From Phocoena phocoena (taxonomy: Eukaryota > Chordata > Mammalia > Artiodactyla > Phocoenidae): a stretch of 64,000 nucleotides of DNA. Position numbers and translations under genes: made by a program. A model generated the notes under the pieces. That model was not told where the DNA came from and did not search any database. It worked only from the letters and a program-made list of their open reading frames with translations. Shown piece by piece: positions 33,685 to 43,949 of the stretch (position 1 is the stretch's first letter; each line of letters starts with the position of its first letter). The stretch spans positions 52,779,124 through 52,843,123 of the forward strand of contig NC_089226.1 of assembly GCF_963924675.1 (NCBI RefSeq). The letters are read 5' to 3'.

Positions 33685-34044
33685 ATAGGGGAGAGACGTG
33701 ATCTGACATGTCTTTAATGAGCATTTTATGGAGAGCTGATGGGACATAGGTATTGGCAAAGTGGAGGCGGGGGACAAGTTAGGAGGGTGTTACCATTGCC
33801 AAGGTGAGATGATCAAGGCCTCAGCTAACATCATGGTAAGAAGGGTGGATAGAATCTGTCCGTAGTATTGGTAGTATGCTCAGTGAATGTTTGATACATG
33901 AATGAATAAATTACTGATGCATTTTAAAGTCTCCGTAAGCCTGCCAGCTCTCACTTTACCAGGTATCTTTATAATTCGGGTGGGTGACTATATCAAATCA
34001 TCTCTCTTTATTATTACCATTATTACTACTGTTATAATGGAAAA

Positions 34045-34195
34045 CGTGTTAAGTGTTTATGTGAGGCATTTGCCACGTGTACTAAGCACAGTACCTAGAT
34101 GATTTGGTTTAATCATTCAATAGCCCTGTGTTTTAAGGCATTTTATTCCCATTTTACAGATGAGGAACTCATAACTAAGGTTAAGAGCAAAAACG
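34045..34195 (-). repeat. MIR SINE
   Basis: Reversed MIR: ggtttaatcattcaatagcc, ttattcccattttacagatg, aggaactcataactaaggtt. Confidence 0.82.
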
Positions 34196-34261
34196 TATCC
34201 AGTCAACTGTGACAATCAGTAAATGAAGGCATGCTGAAACTGATTCCTTCAAAGTGGGTTT

Positions 34262-34712
34262 ATCTTTAAAAGTTTATTATAAAAGTGTAGACAAAATATA
34301 GGGGGACCACGAAGGACAGTGTAGAAACCCAGGGGTAGCAGAAAAGAAGATGTGATCCTATTTTTGAAAGGTTTAGGGGAGGAAGAGGTTACTAGGACCT
34401 GGAACAAGAGAGAGGGATGTAGAACAGCCCATCTTGAAGAGTCGTGTGACCCTTGATCAAGGCACACAGCAGTCCCAGAGGAAATTTCAGAGAAAATAAA
34501 CATTCAGACCTCACTCTCTTCCCTCCCACTGATCTTCTCTTGGTGTTCCCTACTGGCTGAACCCAACAGAAGCCAGAAGGCACAAGAGCCCTGTTCATGT
34601 GGTCCATACAGGACAGCCTCCTAGGACAGAGGGCAGAGTGGAGAAGAATGGAGGGTGGATATTGAGGAGCAAACAGAAGGTATGTGGTGTATAAACCAAT
34701 ATTTGTTGTGTC
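34262..34712. repeat. Unnamed interspersed repeat, copy 2
   Basis: Shares ordered blocks with 14403-14815: tctcttccctcccactgatc, ggctgaacccaacagaagcc, ccatacaggacagcctccta, gggcagagtggagaagaatg. It ends next to the ERVL-type LTR starting at 34719. Not named. Confidence 0.5.
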
Positions 34713-34718
34713 TACAGG

Positions 34719-35082
34719 GATGGTGAATTTTATAGGTCAACTTGGCTAGGCTATGTTGCCCAGATGTTTGGTCAAACCCCAGTGTTTCTGTGAAGGAATC
34801 TTTAGATATTGTGAACATTTAAATCAATAAACTTTGAGTAAAGCAGATTATCCTCCATAATGTGGGTGGGCCACATCCAATCAGTTGAAGGCTTTAAGAG
34901 AAAATTCCTAAGGTCTCTGGACAGAGAATAAATTCTGCTTCCAGACTGTTTTCAGGTTCAAGGCTGATACAACAGCTATTCCCTGGGTCTCTAGCCTGCT
35001 GGCTGGCCCTACAGATTTTGGACTTTCCAGCCCCTACAATCACATGAGCCAATTTATCAATATCCTCTCTCTCTCTCTCTCT

Positions 35083-35131
<49 letters not shown>

Positions 35132-35164
35132 CCTCCCTCCCTCCCTCTCCCTCTCCCTCTCCCT

Positions 35165-35215
<51 letters not shown>

Positions 35216-35259
35216 TGTACAGGGAGATGGGTTCTGTTTCTCTGGGTAACACTAATACA
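34719..35259 (-). mobile_element. Solitary ERVL-type (MLT2-like) LTR, reversed
   Basis: The plus strand starts tggtgaattttataggtcaa and ends ggttctgtttctctgggtaa plus cactaatac, the reverse of the MLT2-type LTR ends. In between are gtttggtcaaaccccagtgt, gattatcctccataatgtgg and gtgggccacatccaatcagt. No internal genes are present. A 150-bp CT microsatellite lies inside its right part. Confidence 0.75.
35064..35213 (+). repeat. (CT)n/(CCCT)n/(CCCTCT)n polypyrimidine tract
   Basis: About 150 bp of uninterrupted pyrimidines on the + strand, in four blocks: ct, then ccct, then ccctct, then ct. Open frames of 83-88 codons across it encode only Leu/Ser or Arg/Glu repeats and are artefacts. Confidence 0.98.
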
Positions 35260-35470
35260 CTACCATATATCAAGTACTGTGCTAGGCCTTGGTGACATAG
35301 ACACAAATCTTCACAGCCCTGTCCTTAGGAAACTCACGTTCTGGTGCTGTGATATAGCATATCACAAGGGTAATACAGGATGGTTTAGGAGCAGAAAGAG
35401 TGACCTCCTTATCCAACATGGTAGTGGTCGGGAGGAAGGCAAGGGGAGGTCAGGGAAGGCTTCCTGGTGT
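35260..35470 (-). repeat. L2 LINE fragment, reversed
   Basis: Reversed L2: atcaagtactgtgctaggcc, ccttaggaaactcacgttct, tcagggaaggcttcctggtg. Confidence 0.75.
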
Positions 35471-35799
35471 TAACTTTATTGAAACATACAGTTATTAATC
35501 AGCAGAGCCCAAATACTAACCTTGATGGTCCAATTCTAAAACCAGAGCTATTTCTACCACTGTGATTTTTGCCCTTCTTCCCTACCCCTCCTTCACCGTT
35601 GGCAGTTTGAGCTAACATTTGATGTCCATGAACTACCTGTAGTCTCTGCTCCATTTATGGGAATAATGACTTTCAGAGGGGTACAAACTTCTTCATTTAA
35701 TGTAAGAGGAAATCACATGTCTTTATCCTTATGAACAAGATTTTCCCATACCCCACTAGTATAAACACAAATGTTCTTAGGGGCCATGCAATGGGAAGA

Positions 35800-35960
35800 A
35801 AAAGCCACCAAATTAGTTCAGGGGACCTGGGCTCAAATCCTAGCTGTGCCACTTCCCAGATTTGTAACTATAGGTAAATTGATTAACCTCCCTTGTTATC
35901 ATCAAAGGCAGAAACAAGAAATTATTTTGTAAACTTTAAAGTTCCTTACATGTAGAGTTA
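35800..35960 (+). repeat. MIR SINE 5' half
   Basis: Forward MIR: ctgggctcaaatcctagctg (B-box region), tgccacttcccagatttgta, gattaacctcccttgttatc. Confidence 0.8.
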
Positions 35961-37555
35961 AAAATTAGTGTTGAATAATATTTTTTTCTTTTATTTGAAA
36001 TCCCTAAAAGGCCCTTATTTTAATATCTCTATTGCCCTCATTTTGCCTGAAAACTACCTGAGTCTACAATTTCATCATTTGATTCTCTGAGGCCCAACAT
36101 TTGTCTGTGATCAGAAATCTTAAAGTAAATATTCTGCTGCATCTTTCCTGAAATGCTGTTTCCCAGGGTGGATTCATTTGGAAAAGTTTGTTCAGTTAAC
36201 CTGCAATTAGCCGTATACCTAAGGATAATTACCAGCAGAGAAAAAAAAGTATATGTATAAATAACTTCTTACATCATGGTGGGTTGGTCTGGTTTAGGAA
36301 GAGAGGCAGAGGGCTGGAGACAGCACGTCAGGGTTCGATTCCAGTCTCTGTGTTTAGTCTCAGTCTCAGAGCTGCCTTCTCTTAGCTGTGATGTAGCTGC
36401 CTTTACAGAGGCGAGTTTCTGAGGCCAGGCCTGGGTGCCAGCAGCCCCTGTGCCTCAGAATTACTCCTCACACGCTTGCCTCCCAGTTTCACCGCTTCAG
36501 GCCTTATTTCCTTATTAATGCCTTTCTTGCTTGACCCCAGAGTCTCACATAGGCTTTGGCTTTCACGCTCATTTTGCTCAAATTTGTCATCATCTTAGTG
36601 CATTTTCTTTGTGCTCAACCATATCCGACTCCCTGCTTGTCCTGTTTCAAGATCCGGGCCCTGCCCAACAGTATGGGCTTCACACATTAATTTCAGTCCT
36701 GACTAGTCCTCTCACATAATGTGATAAGGAGGCGACACTGCACATGTGACCTGGTATGTCCCTAAACCTCCCTGCGACTGAGTTTCCTCCCCAAGGTGGA
36801 AGTACGTTCCTCCCATCTCTGAGCCCGTGAGTCTACGTTTGCAACCATCCTCCTTGTGCCTTACTGCATGGCTGTGTTACTAATATCTAGGAGCGGGGAG
36901 TTGGCATTGATGAGAATGTTATCCAGCCTGTGCCCTGTACCTGTTGTCATGGAGTAAAGCTCCATTTCTGACTCAGCGGCAAAAATATCCCATTTGGAAC
37001 GGTGCCAAGCTAATGTGTATTAATTTACCTCATTTGAATGAGGCACTTGTTTGGTTTTAAACCAGGAAGGCAAAATGCAGTTAATAAAAAAGCCCTAACT
37101 ACTGCTGTTTTACATGTTTTACTGTATCCTCTGCCTGCAAAGTCAAAAGTGCATTAAAAAGTAATATTGTGCCTAACTCAGACATATGCACACATCTCTA
37201 GATACCTTGTCTCAATAAAGTTTATAGAATGCATTCCCAAAGGTCTGACAACAAAACAGAATAAATTGCAAGCTTCATAAAAATATAATGCATGCTTTTT
37301 TTTTTTTTTTTTTTTTTGGCTTACATAAACACTAGCAGATGCCATGAGAAAGGAAGTGTCTGGGCTTAAGAGGCGGCCCTTTTTCATAACAGCCCCCTTT
37401 ATCATTAATCCCCAATAAGGAATGAATTGGCTCCGAAAGACACACAAACATTGAGACATAGGGAAGGGAAGGTTTGTATCCATTGGGAATGGTTTGGGTT
37501 CTCCAGACATTCTTTGCTTCTTTCATTAAATTAACTGGTCAGTTTCTTACTCGAC
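35961..37555. other. Long unique non-coding stretch
   Basis: About 1.6 kb without a recognised repeat, apart from a T-run of about 23 bases at 37296-37318. No exon supported. The parts at 36120-36250 and 36985-37170 are candidates for conserved non-coding sequence, on composition alone. Confidence 0.45.
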
Positions 37556-37559
37556 CTTT

Positions 37560-37715
37560 CAACCAAGTTTTATTGACTGACTGCTCTGTCAGACATGACA
37601 GTAGGCACTCTGAATACAGGAGAAAACTATACAGTCTCTGTTCTCAAGGAATTCAGTCTTGCAATAAAGAAGCACATGCAGAAAAACTAACCATAATTCA
37701 GTGCCATATTAGGAA
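37560..37715 (-). repeat. L2 LINE fragment, reversed
   Basis: Diverged reversed L2: aagttttattgactgactgc, ctgttctcaaggaattcagt. Confidence 0.6.
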
Positions 37716-37854
37716 AAGCATTTCGTCACATTTTTCAACACATTGATCAGATATTCATATTCGGATTAATGCGAAAAGGATTAAGCCCAATATGGCAAGC
37801 TAAATTGTATTATTTAGCAGGTGTCTAACATGTTTGAGACATAAATGGACAATA

Positions 37855-38095
37855 TTTATTGAATAGTGCAATGTGCCAAGCTCTTCTCAAAGTTCTTTAC
37901 AGGATTCCATTCACAAAGCCCCAAAGACTCAGTACTGTTATCTTTTCCAAATTTAAAGATGAGAAAACTGAGGCTGAGGGAAATTAAATGACTTGCACAA
38001 AGTCACGTGGCTTCTAAGCAGCAGAGGTAGGATTTGAACCTTGACAGTTCAGCTCCAGAACCTGCACTGTTGGCCACTCTACTCCACTGCTTCTC
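37855..38095 (-). repeat. MIR SINE, nearly complete
   Basis: Reversed MIR: atgtgccaagctcttctcaa, gatgagaaaactgaggctga, acttgcacaaagtcacgtgg, gaggtaggatttgaaccttg, ttggccactctactccactg. Confidence 0.9.
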
Positions 38096-38689
38096 ATGGA
38101 CTCATGGATATGCTATGCAACATCCCAAGTTCATCAGTGATATCTCTTCCTGTCTCGTTCAGTCTCTTGGCTGATAAGGGATAGAGCCAGGATTTGATGA
38201 GGCAACTTTAGTTATGGGGCACATCGCCTTCCTCTGTACTGAATCACTCTGAGATGGAGGGGAAGCCTTATTCATTCACTCAATCTGCATCGTTTGCCTT
38301 AGCATGTTGACTTGCAAACGGAACTCACACCGAGACAGAAATGTCATATAGCTTTATTATGTTATCAATTTCACGTCACGTTGTATCAGGATCTCCTTGT
38401 ATTAATATTGCTTTTCCCTGAAAGATCACATTACTGCTTGTTTCCATCAAACAAAATTCCAAGTGTCTTGTCAACACAGCTCCTGGGTTGGTTGCAGTCT
38501 TGCACAAGCATAGCAGCCTCTTTGCTGAAAGAACGCACAGGCAGGAAGCCCTGGACTCTATTTCCCACAAGTTGGCACCACCTGTAGGATGGTAGATGCT
38601 TCTAAATTGGAAGAACAATGGAAGTAGAGCTAAAGGAGCCTTTGCCAATGTTTCTAACCAATGAAAGGGAACTATTGTGCAGTGGGTAA

Positions 38690-38880
38690 CTATAAGGTAC
38701 CAGGTAAGTTCTTTACCTGCATTTCCTTATTTAATGCTGAGAATTACTTCAAGGGGTAAATGAAGCATACCCACTTGGTAAAGAAATGCATAAGCTAATA
38801 TCAAGAAAAGCTGAGAGGTTTGCTTAATGCCGTACAGTTACTAGGTAACAGACTCCAAGGCCTGCACTCATGTCCACAGC
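38690..38880 (-). repeat. MIR SINE, diverged
   Basis: Reversed MIR: acctgcatttccttatttaa, ttaatgccgtacagttacta, ggcctgcactcatgtccaca. Confidence 0.6.
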
Positions 38881-38884
38881 AGGC

Positions 38885-40555
38885 TATAACTCAGATCCAC
38901 TTCAACCTAAGCCCAACCTAATTTCTTAAGGTAAACTTTAAACTACAAGACCTGAAACGAGTGTGAGATCATCAGCGCTCCTGCATGGTACGATGGGCAG
39001 AAGTTCTAAGAGTGATGTACCAAGGTTTCTCTGCACAAAGTAGCAATGACGCATTAGAATGAGGGTAGGTTTTGCTCTTCTCCTCCAAATATACCCCACT
39101 TGAACGAAAGAATTAAATATAGAAGCCTAATCCATTCAGTGTGCCATTCTGTCTGCATTCCTCATCTTTCTGAGGACTTCTAAGAGAGCTCTGTGGGACC
39201 AGGGGGAAGGTGCCTGCTGGGAGAATCCAAACCAGCAGTTCAAAGTCCTCACTGCTTGGAATCCTAGTACCAAGACCTGCACCTGAGAATACCTCTGGTA
39301 AACCAGTAACCTGACACCTTTCATTAAGGATCACTGTAATTCTGTACCCTTATTATTAATTGTAAGTGTCAAGCAGACATAAATAGGTGAAAAGAGAGTT
39401 AAACAAAGATAAAAGTGATAAAGTACATTCTTTTGACTCCCAGAAATAAATTGATAATCTCTTCCATGTTCATACAGGAGGAGAAGGACAAAGGGAAGGA
39501 ATAGCATGCATTATGTGTACTTTGGATTCCCTCCCATCTCAGAGCAGAAGGCACATGTTTCTACTGGAACATGGAAGGTGCTGCAAGTTTTGAGGAGCTG
39601 ACAGGCATACAACTGCCATTATCATCTGCAATGAAATCATTATAACGGAAGGCACTGTGATTTTTCACAGGAGTTTTGATTTGCATATTCTGTATAATTC
39701 CCAGGCTCCTGCAGGTATTTAAATTTGAATTATAAGGTAGTTGTAAAGGTCTCAACAGGCTGGTTGGGGATGTATTAACACCTGCCTGATAAGACCCCTT
39801 GGCGTAATTCAGTTTTGAGGGCCCCCATCATCTGTTCTAGAAAGGTATATGAACACAGGAGCTGACTGTGTATAGAGACACACTAGTGAATATTCCTAAA
39901 TACAGAGGCACAGCCAGATAAAGGGCTACTGTAGAGAAGTTTCACTAAAGGGAAGGAGAAAGGAGAAGAACTTGAATTTGTTCCTCACCTGCTAAGTGTT
40001 GAGCAGTGTGAGGTGACAGCACCGAACGTGGGCTTTGACATGACCAGACCTAAGCTCACATGCCAGCTACAACTGTCCCCAGCTTCATTGGTCCAGATGT
40101 TTAGAGTTGATAAGCCTTAGTTTTACTGTCTTAAAAAAGGATAGCTGTGTCCTACGTGTATTTTGCAGTATTTGGGGGAAAAAGAGAAATACATAATGTG
40201 ATGAATGTTAGGGAGATTTCAAGAAATGTATATTCTACTCCTTTCTTTATATGTATAATTTAATTTATTTTGTTTTATTTCTAAAAAATATTAATAGGTA
40301 CTTTTAACCCCATTTATAAAATAAGGAACCAAGACTTCTCAGAATACTTGAGAAACTTGCCCAAGGCTGGAATAATATAGACTCATTATATTATTTAGAC
40401 AGGGCCACCTCTCTAATGGGCAGGAGCTCTAAGTGAACAAGTTTTGTGTAACTCCTCTCTATATAAATATTTGAGGCACTTCAAATCAAGGTACCCACAC
40501 AATTCCAGCAGCCCAAACTCTCAAAATTCCACTCAATTAATATTTTCTTAGAAAC
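38885..40555. other. Long unique non-coding stretch
   Basis: No transposon recognised. An octamer-like site (gatttgcatattc) lies near 39677 in a block with few signs of repeat origin. Open frames up to 73 codons show no motif. Confidence 0.45.
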
Positions 40556-40559
40556 ATGT

Positions 40560-40705
40560 CCTTTTCTAGTTTTCCCAGCATCTCAGTGTGTTATTATCGC
40601 CACTGTACAGATGAGAAAACTAAGATTATATCACATATTATGCAGCAGAACTAGGACCAGGACCTGGGTCTTCCAGCTCCTTGATTACCACGTTCTACGA
40701 CATCA
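40560..40705 (-). repeat. MIR SINE fragment
   Basis: Reversed MIR: tgtacagatgagaaaactaa, accaggacctgggtcttcca. Confidence 0.75.
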
Positions 40706-40736
40706 TTTTAAACTGAAATCCTAGTGGAGTTATTTT

Positions 40737-40982
40737 CCAACCATGAGACTTTTTTTTTTTTTTTTTTTTGCGATACGCGGGCCTCTCACTGCTGTGGCCT
40801 CTCCCGTTGCGGAGCACAGGCTCCGGACGCGCAGGCTCAGCGGCCATGGCTCACGGGCCCAGCCGCTCCGCGGCATGTGGGATCTTCCCAGACCGGGGCA
40901 TGAACCCATGTCCCCTCCATCGGCAGGCGGACTCTCAACCACTGAGCCACCAGGGAAGCCCGCCAACCATGAGACTTTTTTT
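40737..40982 (-). mobile_element. CHR-type tRNA-derived SINE with target-site duplication
   Basis: The body is about 40757-40962, in reverse: T-run, cgatacgcgggcctctcact, a GC-rich core, and the tRNA-like head accactgagccaccaggga. The 20-bp duplications ccaaccatgagacttttttt are at 40737-40756 and 40963-40982. The CpG-rich body and exact duplication suggest a relatively recent insertion. Confidence 0.95.
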
Positions 40983-41169
40983 CTCTATAGCTCTTAATTG
41001 TATTGAAGTTTGGCCTGTTAAAGGGATTCCCTGTTAGACTCCATATTGGGATGGGGTAGAGGGTAAAGAAAGAAAATCACATAATAAGATACGCTTGTGG
41101 TAATAGGATTGGAACATGAGTCAAGTATAAGAAGCCTTCTGTGTTAATTGAGTATAATTCCTTGACTTA

Positions 41170-41375
41170 ATAAGTCCTGGGACTTTCTTAAGCCTCAAAA
41201 TTGTCATCTGTTCTACTGTAGAAAGGATTTGGGCAGAAATCACTGTACTTTTCTGAGCCTATGTTTCTTCATTAGCATAGTAGGTCATAGTGGTTACTGA
41301 AGATTATTTTCAAAAGCTAGGTGGGTACCTAGCATATAGTAAATGCTCAAGAAGTTATAGTTGTTGATAGTGACA
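41170..41375 (+). repeat. MIR SINE, diverged
   Basis: Forward MIR pattern: agcctcaaaattgtcatctg, then ctagcatatagtaaatgctc. A second block (gagcctatgtttcttcatta) may come from another copy. Confidence 0.55.
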
Positions 41376-41794
41376 GAAGCAGTAGAGATACCCTCCTTCT
41401 TCATCAGGTCATTGTGAAGATGAAACACAAAATAATAATCAGGAGGGTTCCAAAAACGCTAAACAGCCATAACAAGGCAAGTAATTCTGCTGCTAAGTTT
41501 TAAAACATCTCCTCAAAATAGGTGGATAAGGACCTTCCTTTCCTCAGCGTGATGCCTACCAACTTATGGTTGGTACAAATTTCCACAGAACAGAGACAGA
41601 TGGTTAGGAGTCTTAAGGCAGCAATTCTCAACGTGTGCTCTAGAGTACATTAATTAGTCCAGTCATATCTTCCATTAATATTAAGTAAAATATATATATA
41701 TATATATATAAAGGGTAGAGGGTCAAATAAGTTTGGGTTAGCAACGTGTATATTAGCACAATAAAAACTACAAACTGAAAAATTTTGCAATAAA

Positions 41795-41995
41795 GGAACA
41801 TTTACTTGTAACTCATGTTAGGTGTTCTTACCACAAAGGGATGCAAGGAAACCCTGGGAGGTGTTGGTTATATCTATTACCTTGATGTGGTGATAGTGTT
41901 GTGGGCATTTGCATATGTCCAAACTCAAATGTTCACATTAAGTATGTTCAGTTCCTTGCATATCAATTACACCTCAGTGAAGCTGTTTTAAAAAA
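41795..41995 (+). mobile_element. Ancient L1 3' end
   Basis: Ends ttgcatatcaattacacctc, agtgaagctgttttaaaaaa, with catatgtccaaactcaaatg upstream, the 3' end of old mammalian L1 copies. A CHR-type SINE has inserted in its poly(A) tail. An AT run at 41689-41711 lies upstream. Confidence 0.7.
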
Positions 41996-42211
41996 GAAAC
42001 ATTTAGGGACTTCCTTGGCGGTCCAGTGGTTAAGACTTCAGAACTTCCAGTGCAGAGGTGCAGGTTTGATACACGGTCAGGGAGCTAAGATCCCACATGC
42101 CTCATGGTCAAAAAACCAAAACATAAAAAACAGAAGCAATAGTGTAACAAATTCAATAAAGACTTTAAAAATGGTCCACATCAATAAATCTTTTAAAAAA
42201 AGAAACATTTA
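41986..42211 (+). mobile_element. Older CHR-type SINE with long tail and target-site duplication
   Basis: Head gacttccttggcggtccagt, B-box-like caggtttgata, gctaagatcccacatgcctc, then the same long tail as the 33170 copy (aacaaattcaataaagactt, taaaaatggtccacatc). The duplications aaaaagaaacattta are at 41991-42005 and 42197-42211, extended leftwards by tttta with one A of length difference. Confidence 0.92.
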
Positions 42212-43070
42212 CATAAGATTAGCTAAGGTCCCAATTTTATTGAGGCAAGGAACCACTCGTTTATAGAATAGCTATTATGTGCCAAAGGAACATTGTTGAC
42301 TTAAATGGGTCGACCTGGGCTTGTGGCCCACCAGCACCATACTGGTTTTAAGCAGATAGTCAATAAAATGTAAGCATGTTGTTTACCCAATTTTTAAATT
42401 TTATTAAAGCCATAATGATTTTTTTAAGTGGAGAGGAAACCAAGAACTTCCTTGAATAGGTATTTTGCAGGCTGAAGGTATGACAGCTCAGGAAATATGC
42501 CTTGTAAAGAATAAGAAGGACACGTGAGAGTCACTTGGGTATGACACCTATCATCCACATATCACGAAGACACCTCAGACGTGACTGGTCAGGTCAGAGT
42601 CCTCTATCTCCAAATAGCCAGGGAGGAGGGAGAGGTAAGATAGACAGGGAAAGAAGGAAGTGCACTGAACTTTGGGGACTTCTGCAAACTTTAACACAAT
42701 CATGATATTTCTGTGTTAGTTAACTTATTTAAAGAGTATTTGTATATCATCAAGCATAGATGAGTATTGATGTATTTCCTCAGGATTGAAAAAAAAAATC
42801 TAGTTAATCTGTTCTGCCTCTCCCTGTTTAATGGAGTATCAAACAGTAAAAGAGAGAGGAACGAAGATTGAAAAAAGGGAGAAGCGATGGGGAGGAGAAG
42901 GTAGGGTATTGATTTTGGCCCAAGTGAAATTAGCCCGCAGAGTAACTGAGAAGGAGGGCAGCAGTGACCGCAATTCTTCCAAAAGCTTTCCAAGTGTCCT
43001 TCTTTCCGACTGTATGACCCTAGTCCCAGCTCTGCAAGAGAGCCATAACTCGGGCCAGGTCTCCTGGATT
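42212..43070. other. Unique non-coding stretch
   Basis: Nothing recognised. Open frames of 98-126 codons overlap each other on both strands and extend into the neighbouring SINE. Confidence 0.45.
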
Positions 43071-43071
43071 T

Positions 43072-43321
43072 CAGTCTCAAGTTTTTTTTGTTTTATTGTT
43101 TCTTTGTGTTTTTTTGCGGTACGCGGACCTCTCACCGTCGTGGCCTCTCCCGTTGCGGAGCACAGGCTCCGGACGCGCAGGCTTAGCGGCCATGGCTCAC
43201 GGGCCTAGCCGCTCCGCGGCATGTGGGATCTTCCCGGACCGGGGCACGAACCCGTGTCCCCTGCATCGGCAGGTGGACTCTCAACCACTGCGCCACCAGG
43301 GAAGCCCCAGTCTCAAGTTTT
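43072..43321 (-). mobile_element. CHR-type tRNA-derived SINE with target-site duplication
   Basis: The body is 43086-43307 with the head on the right (accactgcgccaccaggga). Exact 14-bp duplications cagtctcaagtttt are at 43072-43085 and 43308-43321. The reversed poly(A) at 43086-43115 contains G and C interruptions, so the tail has decayed although the body is well kept. Confidence 0.95.
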
Positions 43322-43464
43322 CACAATGCTGTAAGTGCTTTAGAGATCTTCCAAAGATTATTATTATGAGGATAACTTCAAGAATATTTTAATTTCTTTA
43401 TTTATTTTTAAATGTAGTACCAGATAAGTACCATAGAGCTTGGAAATATTTTAGCACTTTACAT

Positions 43465-43670
43465 TGGACAAACAGGAGTTTGAATCCTGACTATAACAAT
43501 CACTAATTTTGAGACTCTGGGAAAATTACTTTGGATCCCAAACTTGATTTTCTTCATCAGTTAATTGGGATAATAGCTACTTTATAGTTAGTGGTGAGGA
43601 TTAAGGACTAATTTATATAAAGTGTCCAGCTTTGTGTCTATTACATAATAGACCCTGTAGGTATCAGCTT
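43465..43670 (+). repeat. MIR SINE
   Basis: Forward MIR: caggagtttgaatcctgact, actctgggaaaattactttg, ttcatcagttaattgggata, gtgaggattaaggactaatt. Confidence 0.8.
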
Positions 43671-43827
43671 CTCCCTTTCTCCAGCTCCCTATGCATTACT
43701 AACATTTTCTGTCCCGTTGGTTCGCTGATGACAGCTTGTGATCATGTCAAGTGAAGTCAGAAATATGGAAGGTTCACCTCTGTGTGTGCCCCATGCAGTA
43801 ATCCCCAAGTACATTCTAATTTATTAC

Positions 43828-43945
43828 TTTCCTCTTCTCTCCCTTTCCCCTTTCTCCCTCCTTTCTCCTCCCTCGCTCTCTCTCTCTTTCTCTCTCTCCT
43901 AGCCTCCCTCTCTCTGTCACTCTCTTTTTTCTCTATCTCTCTTTT
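43828..43945 (+). repeat. CT-rich low-complexity tract
   Basis: A pyrimidine-rich stretch with ctctct and ccctttc runs; overlapping 65-codon frames are artefacts. Confidence 0.9.
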
Positions 43946-43949
43946 GGTT

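Larger units (their letters stand above)
32830..33870 (-). repeat. L2 LINE, reversed, split by two insertions
   Basis: Three pieces in correct reversed L2 order: 32830-33150 (gggcactgaacacttatgcg), 33388-33461 (atatagggccttagcatttt, ccaagatcattgggaagtca) and 33685-33870 (gagagacgtgatctgacatg, gccaaggtgagatgatcaag). A CHR-type SINE and an L1 3' end separate them, so the L2 predates both. Confidence 0.75.

Noticed and set aside
35040..35306. Arg/Glu-rich and Leu/Ser-rich open frames
   Set aside because: Direct translation of the CT microsatellite.
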